Source: Methyloprofundus sp.
GTDB lineage: Bacteria; Pseudomonadota; Gammaproteobacteria; Methylococcales; Methylomonadaceae
Reading direction: 5' to 3'
Length of the DNA stretch: 43,721 nt
NCBI GenBank assembly: GCA_014859465.1
Contig: JACUUF010000020.1
Location: forward strand, 1 to 43,721
In this document: one piece after another, positions 1 to 8,896 of the stretch
Numbering within the stretch: the first letter of the stretch is position 1
Layout: every line of letters begins with the position of its first letter
The notes under the pieces: model-generated
The model's input: the letters and a program-made list of their open reading frames with translations, nothing else
What the model was told of the DNA's origin: nothing
Databases searched by the model: none
Program-made: the position numbers and the translations under genes

Positions 1-59
1 CAAAAATGAAAGATATTATTGTCGCGGATGAAGTTAATTTTGAAGGAGAGCAAACATGA
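1..59 (+). CDS. 3' end of an upstream gene, truncated by the window edge
   Basis: An open frame entering from the left edge (frame of base 3) ends in TGA at 57-59. The last residues read KMKDIIVADEVNFEGEQT. The stop overlaps the next ATG in an ATGA arrangement (56-59), which points to translational coupling with the CNNM-like gene. CNNM/CorC genes often come in tandem pairs, so this could be the tail of a paralogue, but 18 residues are too few to identify it. Confidence 0.5.
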   Translation, partial: KMKDIIVADEVNFEGEQT

Positions 60-1321
60 GTGTTATTGAAACATTAGTCTTAATGTTGATTCTATTACTT
101 ATCAAAGGATTCTTCTCCGGTTCAGAAATTGCTCTAGTCAGTGCTGACAAAATAAAAATGCGTCATAAAGCACGCATGGGTCATAAAGGCGCACAAATCG
201 TTTTAGATTTATTTAAAACACCGGATATTTTATTGGGCACAACCTTAGTCGGCACTAATATTGCAACAGTTGCCCTGACGACGCTAGGGACTTTATTGAT
301 GGTAAAGTACTTTGGTGATGAAGGTGATTTATACGCTCTATTGATCTATTCACCGATTTTTCTTATTTTTGGCGAAATTGTTCCTAAAAGTATTTACCAA
401 CAAAATGCTAACGCCATCGCGCCTGCTATTGTCCGTGTGTTGCGCCTTTTTTCTTTGCTGTTTTATCCAGTTATTTTTATTTTTTCACGCATTGCGCGCA
501 TGGTCGCAAAACTAGTCGGTGCCGGCAAGCCTGATTCCAGTCTTTTTATCTCACGCGAACAAATGCGTTCGATTGTAGAAATGGCAGAAATGGGCAGCCA
601 TTTAGATGCGTTTGATCGTAATCGTATCAAACGTGCCATTAGCTTTTCCGATACTATCGTTGGCCAAGTCATGACGCCAGTCCCTGACATGATCGCATTA
701 GATCAAGATACTTCATTAGAAAATGCTGTTAGACTGTCTCAAAGCATGCACTTCCATGATATTCCGGTGTACCAAACTAATATCAGTAATATTGTCGGCA
801 TGTTATCGCTACAACCATGGGAGGTATTAGAGCTAGACTTAGCACAGAAAACATTGCTACAGATTATTAAGCCCGCTTTATACGTCACGGAAAATCAATA
901 TCTGGAAGAATTGTTTCATTTATTTGATCAGCAAAACTGCAATACCGCTATTGTCGTTGATGAATTTGGCTCAACTACCGGCATCATAGATAAACAAGAT
1001 TTATATGAAGAAGTCGTTGGCGATCTTGAAAGCAGCCCTGAAGAAAGCTCGCGTCGCCGCTATAATCAAAAAATGTTATTTCAAAAGCTAAGGCAAGACA
1101 ATTATATGATTGATGCCAAGCTGCCGATAGCCGAAGTTAATGAGATTTTAGGCATTAATATCAATGCCACTGAATTCTATTCATTAGGCGGCTTTATGCT
1201 CTCGCATTTGCATCATTTACCCAAAACAGGAGAAAGCATTGATGAATGCGGTTACAGTTTTATCATTCATTCCATGACCGCCAGGGCGATTAAATCAATT
1301 AAGGTTGAGAAGATTAAGTAG
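56..1321 (+). CDS. CNNM/CorC-family membrane protein (DUF21-CBS-CorC_HlyC)
   Basis: Inner-membrane protein of the family linked to divalent cation (Mg/Co) efflux or homeostasis and often labelled hemolysin. Residues 1-150 form the DUF21 domain with about four hydrophobic segments and the family motifs FFSGSEIALVSAD (19-31), GTNIATVALTTL and GEIVPKS. A pair of CBS domains follows (about 200-330), containing DEFGSTTGIIDKQDL, and a CorC_HlyC transporter-associated domain closes the protein (about 345-418). At 421 residues it has normal length. The ATG has a good Shine-Dalgarno (aaggag, about 10 bases upstream) and overlaps the stop of the preceding gene. The exact transported ion cannot be read from the sequence; older hemolysin labels for this family are not supported here. 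Confidence 0.9.
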   Translation: MSVIETLVLMLILLLIKGFFSGSEIALVSADKIKMRHKARMGHKGAQIVLDLFKTPDILLGTTLVGTNIATVALTTLGTLLMVKYFGDEGDLYALLIYSPIFLIFGEIVPKSIYQQNANAIAPAIVRVLRLFSLLFYPVIFIFSRIARMVAKLVGAGKPDSSLFISREQMRSIVEMAEMGSHLDAFDRNRIKRAISFSDTIVGQVMTPVPDMIALDQDTSLENAVRLSQSMHFHDIPVYQTNISNIVGMLSLQPWEVLELDLAQKTLLQIIKPALYVTENQYLEELFHLFDQQNCNTAIVVDEFGSTTGIIDKQDLYEEVVGDLESSPEESSRRRYNQKMLFQKLRQDNYMIDAKLPIAEVNEILGININATEFYSLGGFMLSHLHHLPKTGESIDECGYSFIIHSMTARAIKSIKVEKIK

Positions 1322-1486
1322 CTAATCAATAAGCGATAACTAAAAGCATCCTAGAAACTACCTCCGCCTAATATGCGATAAGAAGTGCAAGAGAAGCAAG
1401 AACAAAACTCCTTTGCACATACTGCGTATACACAGCCAAACTCAGCGTTTGCATCTGTTCATAACGGTCTTTTTTTATAGCTAACT

Positions 1487-1693
1487 CTATTCAATTCTAA
1501 AACCAACTTTAAGAGTTACCTGCCAGTGCTTGACTTTTCCATCATCAATATGACCCCGGGTTTCAATCACTTCAAACCAGCGCATGTTCTTAATTGTTTC
1601 TGAGGCTTTAGCTAGCGCATTTTCAATAGCATCTTGAATACTGACACAAGATGAGCCAGTTAATTCAATTTTTTTATACACATGATCAGACAT
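1487..1693 (-). CDS. Dodecin family flavin-binding protein
   Basis: A 68-residue protein with the dodecin fold signature: an N-terminal strand ([11 protein letters not shown]), one helix ([19 protein letters not shown]), then [21 protein letters not shown] and a last strand QVTLKVGF. The W in MRWFEV is where dodecins stack the flavin isoalloxazine ring. The family forms hollow dodecamers that store or buffer flavins in the cytoplasm. Length is exactly typical. The ATG is preceded by AAGGCG. It lies 26 bases after the winged-helix gene on the same strand, so the two are probably co-transcribed. The ligand (FMN, FAD or riboflavin) cannot be predicted. Confidence 0.92.
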   Translation of the reverse strand: MSDHVYKKIELTGSSCVSIQDAIENALAKASETIKNMRWFEVIETRGHIDDGKVKHWQVTLKVGFRIE

Positions 1694-1719
1694 AGATAAC
1701 GCCTTTCTATGAATAAATT

Positions 1720-2088
1720 TTATTTTTTCAGTGCAATGCTCTCAACCCGACCAACAGTTTCGAGCGTTATTTTACCTTCCTGAGCCAACCAGCCAATACT
1801 ACGCTGAATGATTTTTTCTTCTTCTGCTAGCGCCTTAACTAAGGCTGAAACTGAGGTGGCACCATTGTCAGTCAAATAATGCCAAATACAGCCTGAAGTC
1901 AAACCAACGCGCTCAATCATCGTTAAGCTAGGCACTTCAGTAACACCTGTTTTTGGTGCAGCAGTTTTAATCTTAGCTGGCGTTTTTTTAGTCGTAACTG
2001 GCTTCGTAGGAGCGGTTTTAGCAACAACAGGCGTATTTTCTTTTACTTTAGCTGCCGGCTTTGCGGCAGTGATTATTGGCTTTTTCAT
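1720..2088 (-). CDS. Small winged-helix (DUF2582-like) protein with basic Ala/Pro/Lys tail
   Basis: A 122-residue protein. Residues 1-55 are a low-complexity K/A/P/T-rich tail resembling bacterial histone-H1-like tails. Residues 56-122 resemble the DUF2582 winged-helix domain ([16 protein letters not shown], then [20 protein letters not shown] and a wing ending [11 protein letters not shown]). A DNA-binding or nucleoid-associated role is inferred from fold and charge. I chose the ATG at 2088. An in-frame upstream extension to 2220 would overlap the preceding gene and its residues look non-coding. No strong Shine-Dalgarno is visible at 2088, so the start is somewhat uncertain. A dodecin gene follows 26 bases downstream. 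Confidence 0.7.
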   Translation of the reverse strand: MKKPIITAAKPAAKVKENTPVVAKTAPTKPVTTKKTPAKIKTAAPKTGVTEVPSLTMIERVGLTSGCIWHYLTDNGATSVSALVKALAEEEKIIQRSIGWLAQEGKITLETVGRVESIALKK

Positions 2089-2155
2089 AATGATGATAAA
2101 TGATAGAAACGAAAGATAAGTACAAAAGATGTAAAGATAAGATACTCTCTTTGCT

Positions 2156-2560
2156 TTAGAAAATCCACCCACATTTAGGCAGAAAAGCCAATGATCGCAT
2201 GGTCTCTTTGAACACCTCACGACATGAGCGATTGACCTTTTTTATATAATTAATGTCTTGTTTATCTTGAGTTTCAGCAAGTGTTATTGACGACTCTAGC
2301 TTATACCGAGCTTCTATTTCATTGGTTAATTTTTTGAGGCTTTGACTGATTCTTAATAACTGTTCTGATGAATGATATTTGTTAATATCAAACGCAAAAT
2401 TTTTGGCAACCTCTGCTCTACCTTTTTGTTGAACGTCATATTCGATATAAAATCTGCGCTTAATTTTTTTATTATGTATTTCATAGCCCCAGCAACAGAT
2501 TAATATTGTTATAGCCAAGCAAACAACACTTGAGACTTGTTTGCAACCGACATTGTGCAC
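2156..2560 (-). CDS. Hypothetical small membrane-anchored protein
   Basis: I do not recognise this 134-residue protein. Residues about 8-25 are hydrophobic (VVCLAITILICCWGY), a likely signal anchor. The rest is charged and helix-prone, with a stretch around KKLTNEIEARYKLESS. It starts with GTG and no good ribosome binding site is visible, so it could be shorter or not expressed. It ends 67 bases before the winged-helix gene on the same strand and may head that small operon. Confidence 0.4.
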   Translation of the reverse strand: MHNVGCKQVSSVVCLAITILICCWGYEIHNKKIKRRFYIEYDVQQKGRAEVAKNFAFDINKYHSSEQLLRISQSLKKLTNEIEARYKLESSITLAETQDKQDINYIKKVNRSCREVFKETMRSLAFLPKCGWIF

Positions 2561-2971
2561 ATGGAGTTCACTACAAATACCAAAAAATAACGGATATTAT
2601 CAGCATATCAATGCAAATTATGCTCAAAAACACCGACTTATTGATATTTATTGAGCGCTAAAATGCCTTTATCTTTCGCTCCTTTTCACCAACGTTTTAA
2701 GGTTTTTATGTAAAAATAATCATATTTTTCAGAAGTTGGACTGCGCAATGTCGGCTGAAACCATCAAAACGCCCATTTCCATATAAGATCAAGCACTGCC
2801 AATATCAGCAAGCACAAAAAAAGCCCAATACCTTGTTAGATATGGGCTTTATAGTACTCTATGAATTTATACGATATTTTATTTTCTGCTATAGCCTAAC
2901 TTGAATACACATATAAACAAGCCACCACATCTCAGAAATTATGCTTTTTGTCGTTATAAATCCTTTAAAAA
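2561..2971. other. Intergenic stretch with no gene seen
   Basis: About 410 bases between the small membrane protein and tRNA-Leu. It is AT-rich, I found no convincing reading frame on either strand, and its only clear structure is the tRNA-Leu terminator at 2816-2850. Confidence 0.6.
2816..2850 (-). terminator. Rho-independent terminator downstream of tRNA-Leu
   Basis: On the minus strand an AAAGCCCA arm, a 15-base-class loop and a TGGGCTTT arm run straight into a T tract (forward a-run at 2816-2822). It lies about 120 bases past the tRNA 3' end and would end the glmM-tpiA-secG-tRNA transcript. Confidence 0.75.
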
Positions 2972-3057
2972 TGGTGCGAATGGGGGGATTTGAACCCCCA
3001 CACCATTACTGGCACCAGCCCCTCAAGCTGGCGTGTCTACCGTTTCACCACATTCGC
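2972..3057 (-). tRNA. tRNA-Leu (anticodon GAG)
   Basis: The minus strand folds as a class II tRNA of 86 nt including an encoded CCA. The acceptor arms are GCGAATG and CATTCGC, the anticodon stem is CCAGC/GCTGG with loop TTGAGGG (anticodon GAG), there is a long variable arm, and the T arm has GGGGG/CCCCC with TTCAAAT. It lies 71 bases after secG, the same position as leuU in E. coli, so it is probably read through from the secG operon. Confidence 0.96.
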
Positions 3058-3128
3058 GTTTTTTTAAAATTAACAAGATCTATCAATAGGATCTGTCTAC
3101 CAATGCCAACACATTAGCTTATTTATTA

Positions 3129-3506
3129 CTAAGGATTCAAAGGCTCATCAACAATAACAGGTAAGTCATTTTCTAAAATAACAGGCTGATTAGCCACTTG
3201 CTCACTTTCGATCATTGGCACTTCAGCTGACATTTGATCAATTACAGGCACATCCATAATATCTGCATCATTGCCAATGTTGCCACTCAATACAGCTAAA
3301 GCCAAGCTCGTTGAAAAAAAGACCGCCGCTAAAACACCCGTTGTTCTGGATAGGAAAGAAGCCGATCCTTGCGCACCAAAAACTGTACCCGATGAACCAC
3401 TACCGAATGCTGCACCTGCATCTGCACCTTTTCCATGCTGTATTAACACTAGCCCAATAACTGCTAAACCCACCACCATATGACCGATTATAATAATTTG
3501 ATACAT
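3129..3506 (-). CDS. secG: Protein translocase subunit SecG
   Basis: Small inner-membrane subunit of the SecYEG channel. Two hydrophobic segments (about 3-22 and 54-73) flank the conserved cytoplasmic loop with VLIQHGKGADAGAAFG and GSGSSGTVFGAQG, which is diagnostic. The C-terminal tail (75-125) is acidic and Pro/Val-rich, longer than strictly needed but such tails vary in the family. The ATG lies 2 bases after the tpiA stop, so the genes are translationally close; tRNA-Leu follows. The glmM-tpiA-secG-tRNA-Leu order is common in gammaproteobacteria. Confidence 0.95.
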   Translation of the reverse strand: MYQIIIIGHMVVGLAVIGLVLIQHGKGADAGAAFGSGSSGTVFGAQGSASFLSRTTGVLAAVFFSTSLALAVLSGNIGNDADIMDVPVIDQMSAEVPMIESEQVANQPVILENDLPVIVDEPLNP

Positions 3507-3508
3507 TT

Positions 3509-4261
3509 TTAATTTTGAAATGAAGAGTAAATCTTTAAAAAAGAGTCCGCATTTAACGAAGCTCCACCAACCAATACGCCATCAATATCGGGCATAGCTA
3601 ATAAATCTTTTGCGTTTTCAGGCTTCACGCTACCGCCATATAAAATCTGAATGTTTTCAGCAATTTCAGGACTTCTACTGTCAATCAAGCGACGTATAAA
3701 CTCTAACACTTCCTGAGCTTGCTCACCTGTCGCTGTTCTTCCTGTACCAATCGCCCATAAAGGCTCATAGGAAATAACCGCATGATGGAAACTTTCAATA
3801 CCAGCGATATCAATAACATCCTCAATCTGCTTAGCAACAACTTCAAAAGTAGTGCCCTGCTTTCTTTGCGCTAGAGAGTCTCCAGTACTTAAAATAGGAA
3901 TAATACCTGAAGCAATCGCTTGCCTATATCTTTTCGCAACGACGACATTATCATCAGCATAGTATTTTCTGTGCTCCGAATGCCCTACGATGGCATATCT
4001 ACAATCGAACTCGCGTAGCATAGAACCTGAAATCTCGCCGGTATAAGCCCCTTTTGCATGTGCCGCAATATTTTGCGAACCACAGATTAAGGGCGTATCA
4101 GCGATACGCGTACTGACTTCTGGAATATATAGATAAGGCGGACAAACAACCAAATCAGCATTCACAGCCGGCATATCGGCAACAATTTCATCAACGAGCG
4201 CAATGGCACTGTGCCAATTAATATTCATCTTCCAGTTACCTATGACTAATCCCCGACGCAT
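3509..4261 (-). CDS. tpiA: Triosephosphate isomerase
   Basis: Interconverts dihydroxyacetone phosphate and glyceraldehyde 3-phosphate in the cytoplasm (TIM barrel, 250 residues). Visible catalytic residues are Lys11 in GNWKMN, His94 in VGHSEH and Glu166 in YEPLWAIGTG; the phosphate loop YGGSV and LVGGASL are present. Odd point: the segment normally reading (L)C(V/I)GE is ILSTGD, so the near-invariant Cys (126 in yeast numbering) is Ser and the following Glu is Asp. GHSERR is also GHSEHR. I took the ATG at 4261, six bases after GGGG; a GTG one codon upstream is possible. It lies between glmM and secG. Confidence 0.95.
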   Translation of the reverse strand: MRRGLVIGNWKMNINWHSAIALVDEIVADMPAVNADLVVCPPYLYIPEVSTRIADTPLICGSQNIAAHAKGAYTGEISGSMLREFDCRYAIVGHSEHRKYYADDNVVVAKRYRQAIASGIIPILSTGDSLAQRKQGTTFEVVAKQIEDVIDIAGIESFHHAVISYEPLWAIGTGRTATGEQAQEVLEFIRRLIDSRSPEIAENIQILYGGSVKPENAKDLLAMPDIDGVLVGGASLNADSFLKIYSSFQN

Positions 4262-4313
4262 CACAATCCCCAGAATTTAAACGACATATAATAAGCGATT
4301 ATCCCCCTATATT

Positions 4314-5654
4314 TCAAGCAGTGATTGCATTCTTAACCACATCAGCTAATTCATGCGCATGCTTTCTTACTACATCCTCATTAACCCCTTCAATCATCAC
4401 ACGAATTAAAGGCTCCGTTCCTGAAGCACGCAACAATACTCGACCACTATCACCCAATTCTTTTTCAACAGCTTGCACTGCTTTCTGAATCGTTTCATTG
4501 TTATTGGGATCTATCTTTTTGGCCACTTTTACATTCACTAAAACCTGTGGATACTTACTCATTTCAGATTTCAATTCGTATAAACTTTTACCCGTTCTAT
4601 GTACTTCTGCCAGTACCTGCAATGCGGCAACCACACCATCACCTGTTGTAGTTCTATCTAGGCAAATAATATGTCCCGAACCTTCTCCACCTAAAATACT
4701 ATTATGCTGCTTCATTAACTCCATGACATAGCGGTCACCAACATTAGCGCGCAATAAATCAATTTTAAGTTTTTTTAACGCATGCTCCATACCTAAATTA
4801 CTCATTAAGGTGCCGACCACAGGCCCTTGTAATTTACCTGCTGCTTTACGTGCTTTAGCAATAATAAAAATTAACTCATCACCATCAACGACTTCGCCTT
4901 TATGATCTACCATGATTAAACGATCACCATCACCATCTAGGGCAATCCCCAAATCAGCTCGGTAATCAATTACCGCATTTTTCAATAAATCAGGCTTAGT
5001 TGCTCCGCACTTTTCGTTAATATTCAAGCCGTCTGGCTCAGCTGCGATTTCAATAACTTCCGCGCCAACTTCCCTGAAGACATGCGGTGCAATATGGTAA
5101 GTAGCGCCATTAGCGCAGTCAACAACAACTCTTAATCCGTTAAAATCAATACTCGCAGGAATACTTGCTTTACAAAATTCGATATAACGCCCCGCAGCAT
5201 CACTAATTCGCTTAGCCTTACCAAGTTTCGCTGACTCTACCGTAGTCATTGACTGACCTAGATAATATTCAATCTTATGCTCTAATTCATCAAGTAATTT
5301 GGTACCTTCAGTAGAGAAAAACTTAATGCCGTTATCGTAATAAGGATTATGTGACGCACTAATAACAATCCCAGCCTGGGCCCGTAAAGTACGCGTCAAA
5401 TATGCAATTCCTGGCGTAGGCATTGGCCCTAATAAACGCGTATTAACTCCGGCGGCCGCCAGACCAGCTTCAAGTGCCGATTCAAACATATAACCGGAAA
5501 TACGCGTATCTTTACCCACCAAAACAAAACCCTGACCTTCACCAGAAAATACCCGACCGGCCGCCCAACCGAGTTTAAGAAAAAAATCAGGAGTAATTGG
5601 ATATTCACCTACCGTACCGCGAATACCATCTGTTCCAAAGTATTGCTTTGTCAT
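4314..5654 (-). CDS. glmM: Phosphoglucosamine mutase
   Basis: Converts glucosamine 6-phosphate to glucosamine 1-phosphate for UDP-GlcNAc, the precursor of peptidoglycan and LPS. At 446 residues it is full length. The phosphoserine loop [12 protein letters not shown] places Ser101 as the phosphorylated residue. The metal loop DGDGDR (240-245), sugar loop GEGSGH (323-328) and phosphate loop [12 protein letters not shown] are all intact. The ATG follows GAGGAAATAGCA. A strong terminator hairpin ends about 22 bases upstream, leaving no room for an ordinary promoter, so transcription must come through it from ftsH or from inside ftsH. folP, which usually separates ftsH and glmM, is absent. Confidence 0.97.
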   Translation of the reverse strand: MTKQYFGTDGIRGTVGEYPITPDFFLKLGWAAGRVFSGEGQGFVLVGKDTRISGYMFESALEAGLAAAGVNTRLLGPMPTPGIAYLTRTLRAQAGIVISASHNPYYDNGIKFFSTEGTKLLDELEHKIEYYLGQSMTTVESAKLGKAKRISDAAGRYIEFCKASIPASIDFNGLRVVVDCANGATYHIAPHVFREVGAEVIEIAAEPDGLNINEKCGATKPDLLKNAVIDYRADLGIALDGDGDRLIMVDHKGEVVDGDELIFIIAKARKAAGKLQGPVVGTLMSNLGMEHALKKLKIDLLRANVGDRYVMELMKQHNSILGGEGSGHIICLDRTTTGDGVVAALQVLAEVHRTGKSLYELKSEMSKYPQVLVNVKVAKKIDPNNNETIQKAVQAVEKELGDSGRVLLRASGTEPLIRVMIEGVNEDVVRKHAHELADVVKNAITA

Positions 5655-5676
5655 TGCTATTTCCTCGTCATCTCAC

Positions 5677-5705
5677 AAAAAAGGGAGAATTATCTAAATT
5701 CTCCC
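5677..5705 (-). terminator. Intrinsic terminator or attenuator between ftsH and glmM
   Basis: Minus strand: a perfect 9-bp stem GGGAGAATT/AATTCTCCC with a 5-base loop, followed at once by TTTTTT. It lies 29 bases after the ftsH stop and 22 bases before the glmM start codon, so it probably limits read-through rather than fully ending the operon. Confidence 0.85.
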
Positions 5706-5733
5706 TCTCTTAACATACTAGCTAATCTTTTAC

Positions 5734-7656
5734 TTAACTTTGCTCGGCGGTATTACCGATAGATTTATCAGCATCAGCTTTTTTATCAGCAACCGAGCCG
5801 GTTTTAATGCTTTTATTCGGTGGGGTTGAATCATCCCATCCCTGAGGATCTCTTACTGGTCTACGCGCCATTAGGTCATCAATTTGATCTTTATCAATCG
5901 TTTCATACTTAATTAAAGCAGCAGCCATAGCATGCAGAATATCTTCATTATCTTTTAAGATCTGCTCAGATCGTTCATAGTTTCTATCAATAATAGAACG
6001 AATTTCTTCATCAATAGTATGTGAAGTTTCATCGGCAACACTTTTATGCTGGGTCACTGAACGCCCCAAAAAGACTTCGCCCTCTTCCTCGCTATAAGCT
6101 AACGGCCCTAAACGCTGGGAAAATCCCCATTTAGTCACCATATTTCTAGCTAATTCAGTAGCACGCTCAATATCATTAGATGCACCTGTAGAAACTTGCT
6201 CCCAACCAAAAATCTGTGCCTCCGCAATTCGACCGCCATACAAACTAGAAATCATACTATCTAATTTACATTTGCTCGCACTGTACTGGTCTTTTTCAGG
6301 TAAAAACATAGTCACACCTAAAGCACGACCACGCGGCATAATGCTCACCTTATAAACAGGGTCATGTTCAGGTACAATCTTACCAACAATGGCATGCCCT
6401 GCTTCATGATAAGCGGTCATTCTTTTTTCTTTATCATCCATAACCATAGAGCGCCTTTCTGCTCCCATGATTAATTTATCTTTAGCCTTCTCAAGATCAA
6501 TCATACTAACTAAACGCTTATTCATGCGCGCGGCATATAGCGCCGCCTCATTAACTAAGTTAGCTAAATCAGCTCCAGAAAAACCAGGCGTACCTTGAGC
6601 AATATATTTCACCTCGACATCATCAGCCGCGGGCACTTTAGACATATGGACGTTTAAAATACGCTCACGCCCCCTAACATCAGGCAAACCTACGGTCACT
6701 TGTCGGTCAAAACGACCTGGCCGCAATAAAGCGGCATCCAAAACATCTGGGCGGTTAGTTGCGGCAATCACTATTACACCCTCTGTACCTTCAAAGCCAT
6801 CCATTTCAACTAATAGCTGATTCAAAGTTTGCTCGCGCTCATCATTACCGCCACCTAATCCAGCACCTCGCTGTCGCCCTACCGCATCTATCTCATCAAT
6901 AAAGATAATGCAGGGGGCATGACGCTTTGCTTGTTCAAACATATCACGTACACGAGACGCCCCGACACCAACAAACATTTCCACAAAATCAGAGCCAGAA
7001 ATAGTAAAAAATGGCACTTTAGCTTCACCAGCAATCGCTCTAGCTATCAATGTTTTACCCGTTCCTGGAGGACCAATCAATAATGCGCCCCGAGGAATTT
7101 TGCCACCTAGCTTTTGATATTTTGATGGATCTCTTAAAAAATCCACCATTTCTTCGACTTCTTCTTTAGCCTCATCACAACCGGCCACATCGGCAAAAGT
7201 CACTTTGATTTGGTCTTCCTCAAGCATCCGCGCTTTACTTTTACCAAAACTCATTGGCCCGCCTTTACCGCCAGCACCACCTTGCATCTGACGCATAAAG
7301 AAAATCCAGACACCAATCAGCAATACCATTGGAAACCATGAGATAAAAATCTGCATCAGCATAGATTCATTTTCCGCAGGTCGCGCTTTAATTTGCACGC
7401 CATTAGCTAGCAAATCATCAACTAAATGCGGATCATTGGGAGCATAAGAAGTAAATTGATTGCCGCCTTGCAACTGGCCTTTAATGCCATTTTGATCATC
7501 TAAAATGACTTCTTGCACTTGGCCTGCTTTTACCGCATCAATAAATTGCGAATAGGAAAGTGCTGAACTCTGTCGAGCTCCTCGCGTACCAAAATTATTA
7601 AATACGGACATCAAAACAACAGCAATGACGACCCATAAAATTACATTTTTAACCAT
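5734..7656 (-). CDS. ftsH: ATP-dependent zinc metalloprotease FtsH
   Basis: Membrane-anchored AAA+ protease that degrades misfolded membrane proteins and regulators such as LpxC and sigma-32 in enterobacteria. Two transmembrane segments (about 4-22 and 101-121) flank a periplasmic domain. The AAA domain has Walker A GPPGTGKT (195-202), Walker B IIFIDEID and the pore motif [11 protein letters not shown]. The zinc site HEAGH gives His417, Glu418 and His421, the same numbers as E. coli, which supports the ATG at 7656 over a TTG three codons upstream. Length is 640 residues. The polar C-terminal tail is typical. rlmE lies upstream as in E. coli, and the downstream folP is missing. Confidence 0.98.
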   Translation of the reverse strand: MVKNVILWVVIAVVLMSVFNNFGTRGARQSSALSYSQFIDAVKAGQVQEVILDDQNGIKGQLQGGNQFTSYAPNDPHLVDDLLANGVQIKARPAENESMLMQIFISWFPMVLLIGVWIFFMRQMQGGAGGKGGPMSFGKSKARMLEEDQIKVTFADVAGCDEAKEEVEEMVDFLRDPSKYQKLGGKIPRGALLIGPPGTGKTLIARAIAGEAKVPFFTISGSDFVEMFVGVGASRVRDMFEQAKRHAPCIIFIDEIDAVGRQRGAGLGGGNDEREQTLNQLLVEMDGFEGTEGVIVIAATNRPDVLDAALLRPGRFDRQVTVGLPDVRGRERILNVHMSKVPAADDVEVKYIAQGTPGFSGADLANLVNEAALYAARMNKRLVSMIDLEKAKDKLIMGAERRSMVMDDKEKRMTAYHEAGHAIVGKIVPEHDPVYKVSIMPRGRALGVTMFLPEKDQYSASKCKLDSMISSLYGGRIAEAQIFGWEQVSTGASNDIERATELARNMVTKWGFSQRLGPLAYSEEEGEVFLGRSVTQHKSVADETSHTIDEEIRSIIDRNYERSEQILKDNEDILHAMAAALIKYETIDKDQIDDLMARRPVRDPQGWDDSTPPNKSIKTGSVADKKADADKSIGNTAEQS

Positions 7657-7807
7657 ATCGTTCAATTTGTACGCCCTAGCCCAGAAAGGCCTTTAATCTA
7701 AAAAACACAGCGATTGTATCAGCATTAACAACCTCCGACTTACCACCCACTTCATTTGACCCAATTTTACAAGTCATACATCATCTAATTACAATAAGGG
7801 CTGTACC

Positions 7808-8428
7808 CTATTTTTTAAAGCCCTTACCTAAAATATACACTTCATTACTGCGCGCCCTAGATGCTTTTGGCTTTCTAATAAAAACCTTATCAAATGAGGC
7901 TTCAACTTGTTTTTTATACACCTCAAAACCAGCACCTTGAAAGACTTTTACCAAAAATGATCCACCTTCAACCAGTATCGCCTGCGCGGTTTCCAGTGCC
8001 AATTCACATAAATATATAGAGCTAGGCTGATCCATTGCTTTATTGCCACTGATATTCGGTGCCATATCAGACATAACCACATCAATAGACGCACCCTCTA
8101 AAACCTTAGTCAACTGCTCATAAACTTCATTCTCACGAAAATCGCCACAAATAAAATCCACCCCCTCAATAGGTTCAATATCTAAAATATCTAAAGCAAT
8201 CACTTTTTGCTTTTTGCCGACAATTTTACGCACATATTCAGACCAACCACCAGGGGCAGCACCTAAATCAACAACATTCATATGCGGCAGGATTAGCTTA
8301 TCTTTCTCTAAAACCTCAATCAGCTTAAAAGTCGCTCTAGAGCGATAACCTAAGGCTTTTGCTTTTTTTACATACTCATCATTGACATGCTCTTGCATCC
8401 ACTGATTACTGCTTTTACTTCGTGCCAT
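7808..8428 (-). CDS. rlmE: 23S rRNA 2'-O-methyltransferase RlmE (RrmJ/FtsJ)
   Basis: Methylates the ribose of U2552 in the 23S A-loop on assembled 50S subunits using S-adenosylmethionine. The protein is 206 residues. The SAM motif VDLGAAPGGWSEYV (53-66) and the K-D-K-E catalytic set (Lys35, Asp121, Lys161, Glu196) are present, each at a constant three-residue offset from E. coli. It sits upstream of ftsH in the usual order, with 150 bases between them, and is divergent from yhbY, which starts about 50 bases away on the other strand. Confidence 0.97.
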   Translation of the reverse strand: MARSKSSNQWMQEHVNDEYVKKAKALGYRSRATFKLIEVLEKDKLILPHMNVVDLGAAPGGWSEYVRKIVGKKQKVIALDILDIEPIEGVDFICGDFRENEVYEQLTKVLEGASIDVVMSDMAPNISGNKAMDQPSSIYLCELALETAQAILVEGGSFLVKVFQGAGFEVYKKQVEASFDKVFIRKPKASRARSNEVYILGKGFKK

Positions 8429-8479
8429 ATCTATTTAGTGTAAAATTGTCTTATTTTATTATATTGAAGGAAATACTGA

Positions 8480-8788
8480 GTGAATTCTGAAGAATTAAAA
8501 CTAATGATAGGCAAAGCGCATGCCTTACAGCCTGTTATTATGATTGGTCAAGCAGGCCTAACTGACCCCGTACTGAATGAAATTGACCAGGCACTTAAAA
8601 CCCATGAGTTAATTAAAATAAAAGTCCGTGCCGAAAGAGACGATCGCAAGGTTATACAAGAAGCCATAATCAGCGCAACTCATGCAGAACTTATTCAAAG
8701 TATAGGTCAAGTTGTGGTTATTTACCGAAAAAAACCACCTGTAGAACCTAAGAAAAAGAAACAAGGCAGTAGACGTAGAGATTATTGA
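8480..8788 (+). CDS. yhbY: CRM-domain RNA-binding protein YhbY
   Basis: A 102-residue protein of the YhbY/CRS1 family, which binds pre-50S ribosomal particles. It has the KH-like fold with the GxxG loop in MIGQAGLTDPVLNEIDQAL and the basic tail KKKKQGSRRRD. The start is GTG at 8480, supported by AAGGA ten bases upstream. It is divergent from rlmE and faces greA tail to tail, the order found across gammaproteobacteria. Confidence 0.93.
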   Translation: MNSEELKLMIGKAHALQPVIMIGQAGLTDPVLNEIDQALKTHELIKIKVRAERDDRKVIQEAIISATHAELIQSIGQVVVIYRKKPPVEPKKKKQGSRRRDY

Positions 8789-8850
8789 GGTCAAACGGCG
8801 AAAAAACCTTCAAGGTTAGTCTTTTATAACTTTATTTTACAAAACCCTTA

Positions 8851-8887
8851 GCCATTGTCGATGTCTCTTGTGCGCACCGACAATGGC
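8851..8887 (-). terminator. Perfect inverted repeat between convergent yhbY and greA
   Basis: GCCATTGTCG and CGACAATGGC are perfect 10-bp arms around a 17-base loop, about 10 bases after the greA stop. No long T tract follows on either strand (only TTTTG on the minus strand), so it is a plausible but non-canonical terminator serving one or both genes. Confidence 0.5.
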
Positions 8888-8896
8888 GTAATCTAT

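Noticed and set aside
2089..2220. 44-codon extension of the winged-helix gene
   Set aside because: It overlaps the preceding small gene and its residues lack protein-like conservation; ATG at 2088 precedes the basic tail.
3071..3091. AGATC/GATCT inverted repeat between secG and tRNA-Leu
   Set aside because: Five pairs and no T tract; read-through from secG into the tRNA is more likely, as in E. coli.
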